Shown here piece by piece: positions 1 through 7,994 of a DNA stretch of 64,000 nucleotides (the first letter of the stretch is position 1; each line of letters opens with the position of its first letter). The position numbers were made by a program, and so were the translations under genes. Source of the stretch: Spiribacter salinus M19-40. GTDB lineage: Bacteria; Pseudomonadota; Gammaproteobacteria; Nitrococcales; Nitrococcaceae. The DNA lies in contig NC_021291.1 in assembly GCF_000319575.2 (NCBI RefSeq), forward strand, positions 1,364,001 through 1,428,000, given 5' to 3'. Under the pieces are notes generated by a model. That model did not search any database, was not told the origin of the DNA, and saw nothing but the letters and a program-made list of their open reading frames with translations.

Positions 1-673
1 TGGCAATACCGCGTTGGGTGCGCGTGGCATACTCGGACATAAAAATCGCCGAAAGCAGCCCGATAGGTAGGGCAGTCGCCATAGCAATCGCTGTGACCAT
101 GAAGGTGCCCGCAAACAGCGGCACCGAACCAAAGAAGGAGGTCCCTTCTTCAACTTCGTCGCCCCGGCCAGCGGCCTCGAGGAACGTATCCCCGGGTGCC
201 CAGACCGTGCCGGTCACAAACTCCCAAACGCTCACCTCGCGAAAGAAACGCATCGCCTCAAAGACAATCGACAGCACGATGGCGATCGTTGTCATGATCG
301 AGATCAACGCCGCACCCATGAGCAGGAAACGGACAGTGTTATCAAGTACGTTACGGGCGCGAACCTCCGGGCGAATCGCCCGAAGGCCATGGGCAAGCCC
401 AATCGCGGCCACGGCAACGCTAACGATCAACACCAGCTCACGCGCCGGTGAAATCACACCGAAAAGACTGAGAATCGCGGCAGCAAGGGCGACACCAAGT
501 GCCGGCACGCCCATCCACACTACTGAATACCAGCCATACTGCTGTGGCCGGGAATGCATGCTGATCCCTGCAGCCATCTTCGCGATGGCCTTGCCGCGTC
601 CAAGACGGAAGGCCAGTAAGCCAAGCGGCGCAAGCGCGAGCAGCAACAGCAATGTGGTGGTTCCAATGCCCAA
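1..673 (-). CDS. pstC: Phosphate ABC transporter permease PstC (3' part cut by window edge)
   Basis: Inner-membrane permease subunit of the high-affinity phosphate importer PstSCAB. The first 224 codons are visible; the gene runs off the left edge. Reading the minus strand gives several hydrophobic segments and, at the edge, the residues SEYATRTQRGIA, a PstC-family cytoplasmic-loop motif. An in-frame TAA lies 11 codons upstream of the TTG at 673 and no ATG or GTG lies between them, so TTG is the only normal start; GAGGA sits about 7 bases before it. It follows pstS by about 110 bases with a hairpin between, so it is probably co-transcribed from the Pho-box promoter of pstS. pstA, pstB and phoU would be expected beyond the window. 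Family assignment is firm. Confidence 0.85.
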   Translation of the reverse strand, partial: MGIGTTTLLLLLALAPLGLLAFRLGRGKAIAKMAAGISMHSRPQQYGWYSVVWMGVPALGVALAAAILSLFGVISPARELVLIVSVAVAAIGLAHGLRAIRPEVRARNVLDNTVRFLLMGAALISIMTTIAIVLSIVFEAMRFFREVSVWEFVTGTVWAPGDTFLEAAGRGDEVEEGTSFFGSVPLFAGTFMVTAIAMATALPIGLLSAIFMSEYATRTQRGIA

Positions 674-756
674 AACGCGTCCTCGTATTCCCCGGTCTTC
701 GAGTTAGGACGTCGCTGCCCCACTTGAGCAGGACAGCGACGAAATCGGCGTCAAGT

Positions 757-776
757 GCTCACAACTCCCTGTGAGC
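757..776 (-). other. Intercistronic hairpin between pstS and pstC
   Basis: A perfect 7-bp stem (GCTCACA / TGTGAGC) with a 6-base loop lies in the pstS-pstC gap. No T-run follows it on the minus strand, so it is not a classical intrinsic terminator. A stem here could stabilise the 3' end of the pstS message, so that more binding protein than permease is made, or cause partial termination; that role is inference. Confidence 0.5.
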
Positions 777-787
777 GTCGCGACACC

Positions 788-1810
788 TTAGCCCTCCAAA
801 TCACTCCGCTGGAGATCAACCCGGTTCTCGACCCGCTCACGCCATTCGGCGCTCTGGCTGGCAGGCAGCGGGATCAGGCCCTCTTCGATGAGCAGGCCAT
901 CGGTACCGATCATGATGTCGTCCATGAACAGGCTGACGTACTCGTCGATGCCCGGCACGACACCCTCGTGGGCTTCCTTGATGTAGAACCAGAGGCTCCG
1001 GGCCACCGGATAGTCCTCAGTGGAGATGGACTCCGTGGTCGGCTCGACACCGTCAACCGTCGCGGCCTGAACGACGTCGCTGTTCTCCTCGAGGAAACTG
1101 AAACCAAAGATACCCACGGCATCCTTGTTCTCGGTGATCCGCTGAACGATCAGGTTGTCGTTCTCACCGGAATCCACGTAACCGCCGTCGGAGCGAATGT
1201 CGGTATACTCTTCCGGGTAGCCGGCAGCCTCACTGGCACCCTCCATGACCAGCTCCTCGAATGCATCACGCGTACCGGAAGTCGTGGGCGGGCCCAGGAC
1301 TTCGATCTCAGCGTTGGGGAGGCTGGAGTCAATCTCGTTCCAGCTGTCGTACGGATTCTCAACCAACTCGCCGTTCTGCGGCACCTCGGCCGCCACGGCC
1401 AGCAGGATCTGCTCACGGGTCAGGGCCAGCGGTTCGTTATCTGCGCTGTGGGCAATGACGATGCCGTCCGAGCCGATCAGCGCCTCGGTGATCTCGGTCA
1501 CGCCATTGTCCTGGCAGCGATCGAACTCACTGGGCTTCATGCGGCGGGAAGCGTTGGTGATATCCGGGGTGCTGACGCCAACGCCCTCACAGAACAGCTG
1601 CAGACCACCGCCGGAGCCCGTGGACTCGATCACCGGGGTCGGGAAGTTCGTGGTGGCGCCGAACTCTTCGACGACGTAGCTGGCGAACGGGTAGACGGTG
1701 CTGGAACCAACGATCCGAATCTGATCGCGCTCCTGGGCAACGGCCACGGAGGTCATGCCGGTCAGTGCGGCAGCCGCAGTGGCAAGGGCTGTAGTCTTCC
1801 AAGTCTTCAT
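788..1810 (-). CDS. pstS: Phosphate-binding periplasmic protein PstS
   Basis: Periplasmic binding protein that delivers phosphate to PstCAB. The 340-residue product begins with a Sec signal peptide (residues 1 to about 25, cleavage near SVAVAQ). The mature start is followed by IVGSSTVYPF, the phosphate-binding loop typical of PstS/SphX proteins, and later TSGTRDAFEEL, another ligand-contacting segment. Length fits the family. The ATG is preceded by GAGGAG at 7 bases. A Pho box lies about 56 bases upstream and phoR-phoB are the next genes in the same direction, so PhoB control is very likely. Confidence 0.95.
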   Translation of the reverse strand: MKTWKTTALATAAAALTGMTSVAVAQERDQIRIVGSSTVYPFASYVVEEFGATTNFPTPVIESTGSGGGLQLFCEGVGVSTPDITNASRRMKPSEFDRCQDNGVTEITEALIGSDGIVIAHSADNEPLALTREQILLAVAAEVPQNGELVENPYDSWNEIDSSLPNAEIEVLGPPTTSGTRDAFEELVMEGASEAAGYPEEYTDIRSDGGYVDSGENDNLIVQRITENKDAVGIFGFSFLEENSDVVQAATVDGVEPTTESISTEDYPVARSLWFYIKEAHEGVVPGIDEYVSLFMDDIMIGTDGLLIEEGLIPLPASQSAEWRERVENRVDLQRSDLEG

Positions 1811-1865
1811 GAGGTCGCTCCTCGTAGTGCTTCAGGTTAGTGCTCCGAGGAGGCTAGGCAAGAAA

Positions 1866-1883
1866 TATGACAGCATCATGACC
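1866..1883 (-). promoter_or_regulatory. Pho box upstream of pstS
   Basis: Read on the minus strand the site is GGTCATG-ATGC-TGTCATA, two heptamers 4 bases apart. This matches the 7-4-7 architecture of the PhoB box (consensus TGTCATA spaced by 4). It lies 56-73 bases upstream of the pstS ATG, where it would replace a -35 element. The -10 is not strong; TAGCCT about 10 bases downstream is a candidate. Confidence 0.75.
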
Positions 1884-1900
1884 GCAGGAGCAGCCATGCT

Positions 1901-3229
1901 TCAAGCGCCGCGGTCATCCGCCCGGGAGGCGGGCTGGGCCTCACGAACCGGGTCGGGGAAGATGCACGAGAAGGTGCTCCCCACCCCGGGTTCGCTGTTT
2001 ACCTCCAACCGGGCGTTATGGCGCGAGAGCACATGTTTGACGATAGCCAGGCCGAGCCCGGTCCCCCCGTCTCGTGTCGATCGACCACTGTCTACGCGAT
2101 AAAACCGCTCGGTGAGACGAGGTAGGTGCTGGGGTGCGATACCCCGACCCGTATCTGCAATGGCCAGGCAAGCAACGCCCGCCGCCTCAAACCAGCGCAC
2201 GTCGATCCGCCCACCCGGTTCCGTGTACTTAATCGCATTGGTGAGCAGGTTTGAAAACGCGCTCCGCAGCTCGTCCCGATCGCCGCGAATGGTCAGCGCC
2301 TCATCGACCGTCAGCGTAATGGCGTGGCGTCCGTCACTCAGCGTGCGCGCCTCATCAGCGACCCCGCTTAGCAGATCGGACATATCCAGGGCCATGTGCT
2401 CAGCCTCGGGGGCTTCAGTCTCCAGGCGCGAGAGCATCAACAAGTCGTCCACCAACCGGCTCATGCGCTCGATCTGCTGTTCCATGAGGCCGAGCGGTCG
2501 CTCCAGTGCATCAGCCTCGGGCAACGCCATTTCCGCCATTTGCTCGCTCATCCCCCGCAACACGGTCAGCGGCGTGCGCAGCTCATGGCTAATGTTGCCC
2601 ACGAAGTCGCGGCGCATTGTCTCGAGGCGATGGACCTGCGAGACATCGCGTGCCAACAGCAGCTGTTGATCGTTGCCGTAGGGCACCATCCGTATCTCAA
2701 GCGTGCGATCCGAGTCCTGCGGGGCCGGGATTTTGACCGGTTCGCTCCAGTCTGCTCGGACCAGATAGGCGGCAAAGTCCGGGTGACGGACAAGGTTGGC
2801 AATGCGCTGGCCTTGATCCTGCGGCCAGTTCAGCGGCAGATAGCGGGCCGCGATCTGATTCCACCACTGCATCTCGCCGTATTCATTGAGCACGATCGCG
2901 CCGTCCGGCAGGGCATTGGCGCTTTCCCGAAAGCGCCGCAAGAGCATCGCGAGCCGGCGACGCCGTAGTCGATGACGTTGCTGCTGGCGGTTCAGCCCCT
3001 CAAAGACATCACCCCAGACGCCTTCGGCACCCGGCGGCGCCTGTTTGCGCGTCCGGCGCAGCCAGTATTCGAGTCGATAAAGCTGTATGCCGTTATAGAC
3101 CAGTAGGCTGGCAGCACCCAGCAGCAAGCTGGCGAGCAGATGACCCGTGACCAGCCCGGCCAGTAAAAAGAAGGCGCCGCCGAACAGCAGCCGGGCCAGC
3201 GCCGCGGGCCAGGGATTACTGCTCAACAT
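1901..3229 (-). CDS. phoR: Phosphate regulon sensor histidine kinase PhoR
   Basis: Membrane sensor kinase of the phosphate two-component system (442 aa). Residues about 10-48 hold two closely spaced membrane segments without a large periplasmic domain, as in PhoR. An Arg-rich linker, a PAS-like region (about 100-195), a HisKA segment with GNISHELRTP (phospho-accepting His215) and a HATPase with an N box (NLLTNAIKYTEPGG), DTGRGIAP and GGTGLGLAIVKH follow. It starts 12 bases after phoB and is transcribed with it. With no sizeable sensor domain, phosphate status is presumably read through the Pst transporter, as in enterobacteria. Confidence 0.95.
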   Translation of the reverse strand: MLSSNPWPAALARLLFGGAFFLLAGLVTGHLLASLLLGAASLLVYNGIQLYRLEYWLRRTRKQAPPGAEGVWGDVFEGLNRQQQRHRLRRRRLAMLLRRFRESANALPDGAIVLNEYGEMQWWNQIAARYLPLNWPQDQGQRIANLVRHPDFAAYLVRADWSEPVKIPAPQDSDRTLEIRMVPYGNDQQLLLARDVSQVHRLETMRRDFVGNISHELRTPLTVLRGMSEQMAEMALPEADALERPLGLMEQQIERMSRLVDDLLMLSRLETEAPEAEHMALDMSDLLSGVADEARTLSDGRHAITLTVDEALTIRGDRDELRSAFSNLLTNAIKYTEPGGRIDVRWFEAAGVACLAIADTGRGIAPQHLPRLTERFYRVDSGRSTRDGGTGLGLAIVKHVLSRHNARLEVNSEPGVGSTFSCIFPDPVREAQPASRADDRGA

Positions 3230-3241
3230 GGCAGGGCGCCT

Positions 3242-3925
3242 CTATTCGGCAGAGAAGCGGTACCCGGCCCCACGCACCGTCTGCACCAGATCGTCGTGAC
3301 CCGTCGGCGCCAACCCTTTGCGCAGCCTGCGGACATGAACATCGACGGTTCGCTCCTCAACGTAAACGTTCGCTCCCCATACATTATCGAGAAGCTGCGC
3401 CCGATTGAATACACGATCCGGGTGGGTCATCAGGAAGTGCAACAGGCGGTACTCCGTAGGCCCCAGCGTAACGGCCCGTCCGTCTGCCGCAATGCGATGA
3501 CTGACGGGATCAAGCCGCAGGCCACGGATTTCGACCGGTTGGTCACCGGCTGCCGGCTGGGCACGCCGCAGCACAGCCTTGATTCGTGCAAGGAGCTCCT
3601 TGGGTGAGAACGGCTTCGCGACGTAGTCATCCGCGCCAATATCCAGTCCCTTGACGCGATCCGCTTCGGCATCCCGAGCCGTGAGCATAATGATCGGCAG
3701 ATCCCGCGTGGCCCGGTCGCGCTTGAGACGACGCGCAAAATCGATACCGTTTTCGCCCGGCAACATCCAGTCCAGCAGAATCAGATCCGGCTGGCTCAGT
3801 CGAATCGCCGCGTCGGCATCCTCCGCTGACTCGGCGTGACGCACGCGATAGCCCGCCCGCTCCAGGGACATTGCAATCATCTCCCGGATCGCCTCTTCGT
3901 CCTCCACCAGCAGAATGCTTGCCAC
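3242..3925 (-). CDS. phoB: Phosphate response regulator PhoB
   Basis: Transcription factor that binds Pho boxes when phosphorylated by PhoR (227 aa). The receiver domain has the acidic pair near residues 8-10, phosphoacceptor Asp52 ([10 protein letters not shown]) and Lys104 ([10 protein letters not shown]). A winged-helix OmpR-type DNA-binding domain follows, with conserved [12 protein letters not shown] and VRGAGYRF near the C terminus. The start is GTG at 3925, giving the typical [11 protein letters not shown] terminus. It is first in a phoB-phoR operon, transcribed divergently from the Mrp operon. Confidence 0.96.
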   Translation of the reverse strand: MASILLVEDEEAIREMIAMSLERAGYRVRHAESAEDADAAIRLSQPDLILLDWMLPGENGIDFARRLKRDRATRDLPIIMLTARDAEADRVKGLDIGADDYVAKPFSPKELLARIKAVLRRAQPAAGDQPVEIRGLRLDPVSHRIAADGRAVTLGPTEYRLLHFLMTHPDRVFNRAQLLDNVWGANVYVEERTVDVHVRRLRKGLAPTGHDDLVQTVRGAGYRFSAE

Positions 3926-3967
3926 GTTGCCACTCCCTATAAAAAAAGCGATGTCACTTTAGCGGCG

Positions 3968-3989
3968 ATTATATTGCGAAATGGTGACA
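3968..3989 (-). promoter_or_regulatory. Probable phoB promoter with a PhoB half-site
   Basis: On the minus strand a consensus -10 TATAAT (3968-3973) lies 9 bases downstream of TGTCACC (3983-3989), a good Pho-box heptamer. There is no TTGACA-like -35 at 17 bases, as expected of a PhoB-activated promoter; the second heptamer (CATGACC) is poor. The site fits autoregulation of phoBR. The same AT-rich stretch reads TATATT (3970-3975) on the plus strand and could be the -10 of the divergent Mrp operon. Confidence 0.5.
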
Positions 3990-4017
3990 GAGTGGTCATG
4001 GCTGGCGGCAGGCGCCG

Positions 4018-4518
4018 TTGATTGGTAGATTTCAGCGGATGCGCTATTTCATCTCGCTCACCCTGATGCTGGTGATTCTCTGGCTTGGCCTGTCAGGGGT
4101 CTACAAGCCTTTGTTATTCATCCTGGGAGCAGGCTCCGTCGGGCTAGTCGTCTGGCTGACGGAGCGGATGGAAGTGCTGGGTGCCGAGCACGACCCCGGC
4201 ACGCTGTCCTGGCGCCTGCCGGTCTACTGGGGGTGGTTGCTCTGGCAGGTCGTGATCGCCAATCTGATGGTCGCGCGTGCGGTTTTGCAGCCCGGGCGCA
4301 TCCGTCCCGGCATGTTTGAAGTACAGGCCACTCAGCGCACGCGCGTGGGGCGGGTAACGTACGGTAACTCCATCACGCTGACGCCGGGCACCGTCACCAC
4401 ACGGCTGCGCAGTGATGACGACCGCCTGGAGGTGCACGCACTCCTGCCGGAGGCCGCTGAAGATCTGCGAGGCGGCGCGATGGCGCGCCGTGTCTGCTGG
4501 CTCGAGGGCCAGCAATAA
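4018..4518 (+). CDS. mrpE: Na+(K+)/H+ antiporter subunit E (MrpE/MnhE)
   Basis: Small membrane subunit of a Mrp-type multisubunit cation/proton antiporter (up to 166 aa). It has two hydrophobic segments near the N terminus (SLTLMLVILWLGLSG and LLFILGAGSVGLVVWL). The family-typical segment YGNSITLTPGTVTT lies near residue 120, followed by a soluble tail. TTG 4018 is one start; ATG 4039 (MRYFISLTL) is at least as plausible and gives a more typical N terminus, but neither has a convincing Shine-Dalgarno. It is first in a tightly overlapping ten-gene operon divergent from phoB. Confidence 0.9.
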   Translation: MIGRFQRMRYFISLTLMLVILWLGLSGVYKPLLFILGAGSVGLVVWLTERMEVLGAEHDPGTLSWRLPVYWGWLLWQVVIANLMVARAVLQPGRIRPGMFEVQATQRTRVGRVTYGNSITLTPGTVTTRLRSDDDRLEVHALLPEAAEDLRGGAMARRVCWLEGQQ

Positions 4519-4805
4519 TGGAGGCCGTCATCCTCGCCACCATCCTGGCTATCTTCGCCACGATGGCTTTTGGCGTTTGGCGCGCCATTCAGGGGCCGTC
4601 GGTCTACGACACCATCGTGGGGGTCAATGTCGTTGGCACGAAGACCGTTCTGCTCATCGCGCTCATTACCCACTTTACCGGCCATGCTGATTTGATCGAT
4701 GTGGCCCTTGTCTACGCGCTGATTAATTTCATCGCTGTGGTGGCCATTCTTAAACTGGTGCGGCGCGGCGATCTGGCCGCGAGTGGAGAAGGCAGCCATG
4801 ACTGA
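4518..4805 (+). CDS. mrpF: Na+(K+)/H+ antiporter subunit F (MrpF/MnhF)
   Basis: A 95-residue membrane protein with three predicted helices and the MrpF hallmark GPSVYDTIVGVNVVGTKTVL in the first half. It corresponds to MbhB in membrane-bound hydrogenases. Its ATG overlaps the stop of mrpE (TAATG), and its own stop overlaps the next gene by 8 bases, indicating translational coupling. Confidence 0.92.
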   Translation: MEAVILATILAIFATMAFGVWRAIQGPSVYDTIVGVNVVGTKTVLLIALITHFTGHADLIDVALVYALINFIAVVAILKLVRRGDLAASGEGSHD

Positions 4806-5142
4806 GGGCATTCTGAATGTCGCCAGCGCGCTCATGCTACTCGGTGGAGGGGCGTTCGCCGTGATCGGAGGCGTTGGGCTTGTGCGCTTTCCGGATGTCT
4901 ACACGCGCCTGCATGCCGGGGGCATCACGGATACGCTGGCACCGCTGCTCATTATGGGTGGCCTGCTGCTGCAATCCGGCATCAGCGTGCTGTCGTTCAA
5001 GCTGCTGCTGATTTTGCTCTTTTTGTTGTTCACGACACCGACGGCTTCCCACGCCACTGCGCGGGCGGCGATGGCAGCCGGCCTGAAACCGGTCACCCAT
5101 GAGGATTCAGCTGCCTCAGGAGGCCCGTCATCGAGCACCTGA
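4798..5142 (+). CDS. mrpG: Na+(K+)/H+ antiporter subunit G (MrpG/MnhG)
   Basis: A 114-residue subunit with three hydrophobic segments and the MrpG/PhaG motif GLVRFPDVYTRLHAGG at about residues 27-42, followed by TDTLAPLLIMGG. The ATG at 4798 is preceded by GGAGAAGG and is preferred over a GTG 15 bases upstream that lacks this support. The C-terminal tail is hydrophilic and Ala/Ser rich. It overlaps mrpF by 8 bases (ATGACTGA). Confidence 0.92.
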   Translation: MTEGILNVASALMLLGGGAFAVIGGVGLVRFPDVYTRLHAGGITDTLAPLLIMGGLLLQSGISVLSFKLLLILLFLLFTTPTASHATARAAMAAGLKPVTHEDSAASGGPSSST

Positions 5143-5684
5143 TCGATATCGTCCTGCTGCTCTTTCTGATCGTTGTTGCGGTCTCCGTTGTCCTCACACG
5201 AGACCTGCTGAAGGCGACGATGCTGTTCGCGATTTACTCGCTGATCATCGCCGGGTTGTTTGCGACGCTTGATGCCGGTGACGTCGCCCTGACCGAGGCC
5301 GCTGTTGGCGCGGGTATCAGCACCGTACTCATTCTCGCCGTCCTCACCCTGGTCCCGCGCCGTGAACACCGTCACGCCGGCCACAGCATTCCCGCGCTCA
5401 TCATCGTCACGATCACCGGGGCCGCTCTGATTTATGCCACCTTCGATCTCCCGGAGTTCGGTGATTTCAATAACCCGGTGCATCAGCACGTGGGGCCGTA
5501 TTTCATTGAACAGACCTATTCGGACATGGGCATACCGAACATGGTGGCCGCGGTGCTCGCGAGTTACCGCTCAATCGATACGATGGGTGAGGCGGTCGTC
5601 ATTCTTACCGCAGGCATCGCGGTTTATGCGCTGCTCTCGGTGCCACCCCGGCGTCGTCGCCGCGATCAGGAGCGGGATTCATGA
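5130..5684 (+). CDS. MbhD/MbhE-like subunit (MrpA C-terminal module); start codon unclear
   Basis: Membrane protein matching the part of MrpA that lies outside its NuoL-like core. An MbhD (DUF4040) module (TRDLLKATMLFAIYS, DVALTEAAVGAGISTVL) is followed by an MbhE module (HQHVGPYFIEQTYSDMGIPNMVAAVL). In this operon it is a separate gene rather than the tail of a large MrpA. Homologous sequence is readable from about 5130, well before the first ATG (5220), and a perfect AGGAGG at 5118-5123 points to the GTC ATC codons at 5127-5132 rather than to ATG 5220. A start at ATC 5130 would give 184 residues. Noncanonical initiation, coupling to mrpG (which ends at 5142), or a sequence error are the options. 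The product identity is secure; the start is not. Confidence 0.8.
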   Translation: MEHLIDIVLLLFLIVVAVSVVLTRDLLKATMLFAIYSLIIAGLFATLDAGDVALTEAAVGAGISTVLILAVLTLVPRREHRHAGHSIPALIIVTITGAALIYATFDLPEFGDFNNPVHQHVGPYFIEQTYSDMGIPNMVAAVLASYRSIDTMGEAVVILTAGIAVYALLSVPPRRRRRDQERDS

Positions 5685-6151
5685 AAGACAATGCCATTCT
5701 GGTCGTTGTCGCCCGCTTCGTGATCCCACTGGTCATGCTCTTCGGGCTCTATGTGCAATTTCACGGGGAGTACTCCCCCGGTGGCGGCTTCCAGGCCGGC
5801 GTCATCTTCGCGGCGGGCTGGATTCTGTTCGTCTTTATCTACGGCCTCGAGACCGGCCTGCGCATCATCCCCGAGCGGCTGATCTATACCCTCGCCTGCC
5901 TCGGCGTCCTGCTTTACTGCCTGATGGGTGTCCTCGGCGTGGTCATGGGTGGGCGGTTTCTGGACTTCGACCCCCTGCTCGACTCACCCCATGCGGCCCA
6001 GCAGGCTGGCATTATTCTGGTCGAGTTCGGGGTAGGCGTGACCGTTGCCACCGTGGTCATGTTGTTCTTCGTGATGTTCGCCCGGCGCCGCAGCGAGGTC
6101 ATTGCCGCGGGCCTTGACCCCGATGCTGAGGCGGAGGACCCCGAGCGATGA
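5681..6151 (+). CDS. mrpB: Na+(K+)/H+ antiporter subunit B (MrpB/MnhB)
   Basis: A 156-residue membrane protein with about four helices. It carries the MnhB signature FHGEYSPGGGFQAGVIFAAG near residues 28-47, where the GEYSPGGGFQ loop is nearly invariant in MrpB/MbhF. A charged, Asp/Glu-rich tail ends the protein. It overlaps the preceding gene by 4 bases (ATGA) and the next gene likewise. It forms the bridge between the E/F/G side and the C/D pumping module. Confidence 0.93.
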   Translation: MKDNAILVVVARFVIPLVMLFGLYVQFHGEYSPGGGFQAGVIFAAGWILFVFIYGLETGLRIIPERLIYTLACLGVLLYCLMGVLGVVMGGRFLDFDPLLDSPHAAQQAGIILVEFGVGVTVATVVMLFFVMFARRRSEVIAAGLDPDAEAEDPER

Positions 6152-6507
6152 CCGTCCTCAGCCTGTTCAACTACTGGGCGGTCGTCGTACTGATGATGAT
6201 CGGCTACTACTGCGTGATCGTCCGCGGGAATATGATCAAGAAGATCATCGGCCTGGGCATTTTCCAAACCTCCGTGTTTATCCTGTTTATCTCGGCGGGC
6301 AAGGTTCTGGGTGGCTCCACGCCCATCCTGCGCGACGGGGTCAGCATCTACTCCAACCCCCTGCCCCATGTCCTGATCCTGACCGCCATTGTAGTGGGTA
6401 TTGCCACAACGGCGGTGGGCCTGGCCCTCACCGTGCGTATTCGTGAGGCATTCGGCAGCATCGATGACGACGATCTCGATGCCGCGCAAAAGGACGACGC
6501 CGAATGA
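6148..6507 (+). CDS. mrpC: Na+(K+)/H+ antiporter subunit C (MrpC/MnhC, NuoK-like)
   Basis: A 119-residue, three-helix protein homologous to complex I subunit NuoK. It shows GYYCVIVRGNMIKKIIGLGIF and later NPLPHVLILTAIVVGIATTA, the MrpC/NuoK segment around the conserved DP/NPLPQALVLTAIVI-type motif. The tail is acidic. It overlaps mrpB and mrpD by 4 bases each. Confidence 0.93.
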   Translation: MTVLSLFNYWAVVVLMMIGYYCVIVRGNMIKKIIGLGIFQTSVFILFISAGKVLGGSTPILRDGVSIYSNPLPHVLILTAIVVGIATTAVGLALTVRIREAFGSIDDDDLDAAQKDDAE

Positions 6508-7994
6508 TCGACACCATCACCGAGATGATGCCGTTCATTGTTCTGGTCCCGCTGATTGCCGGGCCGATCTGCGCGCTGCTGCCCGGCCGTGGCCTACCCT
6601 GGGCACTCGCCACGATCAGTGCCAGCGTAGCCTTTGTGCTGGCCGCGATGACCCTCGGCGCCGTCTTCCATGGCGAAACCCTGCGCTATGCCTTCGGTGA
6701 CTGGGCACCGCCCATCGGTATCGAATACCGGGTCGATGCCGCCAATGCCTTCGTCGCGCTGTTGATCACCGGCATGGCCGCGATACTGCTTCCCTGGGGC
6801 AAGGCGCTGGTGGATGACGAAGTCCCTGAGCGCCAGGGCAGCTTTTACGGGCTCTTTCTCATCGCCCTCGCCGGGCTGCTGGGCATCACGCTCACTGGCG
6901 ATGTCTTCAACGTCTTTGTGTTTCTGGAGATTTCCTCGCTGGCCACCTACGGCCTGATCGCCCACGGCCGTGACCGGCGCGCGCTGCTGGCCGCCTTTCG
7001 TTACCTCGTCATGGGCACGGTCGGCGCGACCTTTCTGCTGATCGGTATCGCCTTTATGTACATCCTGACCGGGTCGCTCAACATGGTGGATTTGGCCGAG
7101 CGCCTGCCGGTCGGCGAGGGATCCCGTGCGCTGCAAGTAGGCCTGGGGTTCATCGTGGTCGGGCTGTCCATCAAACTCGCGCTTTTCCCCCTGCATCACT
7201 GGCTACCCAACGCCTATACCTATGCGCCCACGCTGATCAGCACCTTCCTGGCCGCGACGGCCACCAAGGTCGCGCTCTATGTGATGCTGCGCTTTATTTT
7301 CGATATTTTTGGGCCGGCCTACAGCTTCATGGCCCTGCCACTGAGTACCGGCTTCATGGTGCTGGCACTGGCTGGGATGTTCGCGGGCTCATGGCTGGCG
7401 ATCTTCCAGAACAACCTGAAGCGCATGCTGGCTTACTCCTCAGTCGCTCAGGTGGGCTACATGGTGCTGGGCGTGAGCCTGGTCACCGTCGCCGGACTGA
7501 TGGCCGCTTTCCTGCACCTGTTCAATCACGGCTTAATGAAAGCCGCCCTCTTTGCCAGTGCGGGATTGATCCTCTATCGCACCGGCAGCCTGCGCATGGA
7601 CGCGCTACGCGGAATCGGCCGCCAGATGCCCTGGACGCTGACCGCTTTCGCCCTGGCCGGGGTCAGTCTTGTCGGCGTGCCGCCCACGGCCGGCTTCATC
7701 AGCAAGTGGTATCTGATCAGTGCCGCGATCGAGGCTGATCAGCTCTGGCTGGTCGTGCTGATTCTGGTGACCTCGTTGATGGCGCTGATCTACATCGCGC
7801 GGATCATTGAGATCGTCTGGCTGCAGCCCCGCCCCGAGGGGGCACCGGTGGTTAAAGAGGTCCCGTGGGGGCTTCTTGTCCCGGTCTGGATGCTCGTGGC
7901 CGCGAACTTTTACTTCGGCATTGATACGCGCCTCACCGTGGGTGCCGCCAGCGCTGCCGCACAGGCCCTAACCGGCGGAGCGCCGCTGCCATGA
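6504..7994 (+). CDS. mrpD: Na+(K+)/H+ antiporter subunit D, first copy (NuoM/N-like)
   Basis: Polytopic proton-translocating subunit (496 aa, about 14 helices) of the NuoL/M/N family. Key pumping residues are visible: Glu142 in FVFLEISSLATYG (TM5) and Lys224 in GLSIKLALFPLHHWLP (TM7). The PLHHWLPNAY and YAPTLISTFLAATATKVALY segments follow (TM7-8 region with a second Lys). It is typical of MrpD/PhaD and the first of three related subunits in the operon. Confidence 0.92.
   Translation: MIDTITEMMPFIVLVPLIAGPICALLPGRGLPWALATISASVAFVLAAMTLGAVFHGETLRYAFGDWAPPIGIEYRVDAANAFVALLITGMAAILLPWGKALVDDEVPERQGSFYGLFLIALAGLLGITLTGDVFNVFVFLEISSLATYGLIAHGRDRRALLAAFRYLVMGTVGATFLLIGIAFMYILTGSLNMVDLAERLPVGEGSRALQVGLGFIVVGLSIKLALFPLHHWLPNAYTYAPTLISTFLAATATKVALYVMLRFIFDIFGPAYSFMALPLSTGFMVLALAGMFAGSWLAIFQNNLKRMLAYSSVAQVGYMVLGVSLVTVAGLMAAFLHLFNHGLMKAALFASAGLILYRTGSLRMDALRGIGRQMPWTLTAFALAGVSLVGVPPTAGFISKWYLISAAIEADQLWLVVLILVTSLMALIYIARIIEIVWLQPRPEGAPVVKEVPWGLLVPVWMLVAANFYFGIDTRLTVGAASAAAQALTGGAPLP

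Noticed and set aside
18-707. Plus-strand open frame opposite pstC
   Set aside because: The minus strand encodes a PstC membrane protein with a TTG start; the plus frame is Ser/Thr/Arg-rich noise.
755-1840. Long plus-strand open frame opposite pstS
   Set aside because: Mirror frame of a GC-rich gene; PstS on the other strand has a signal peptide, ligand motifs and a ribosome-binding site, and this frame shows no domain.
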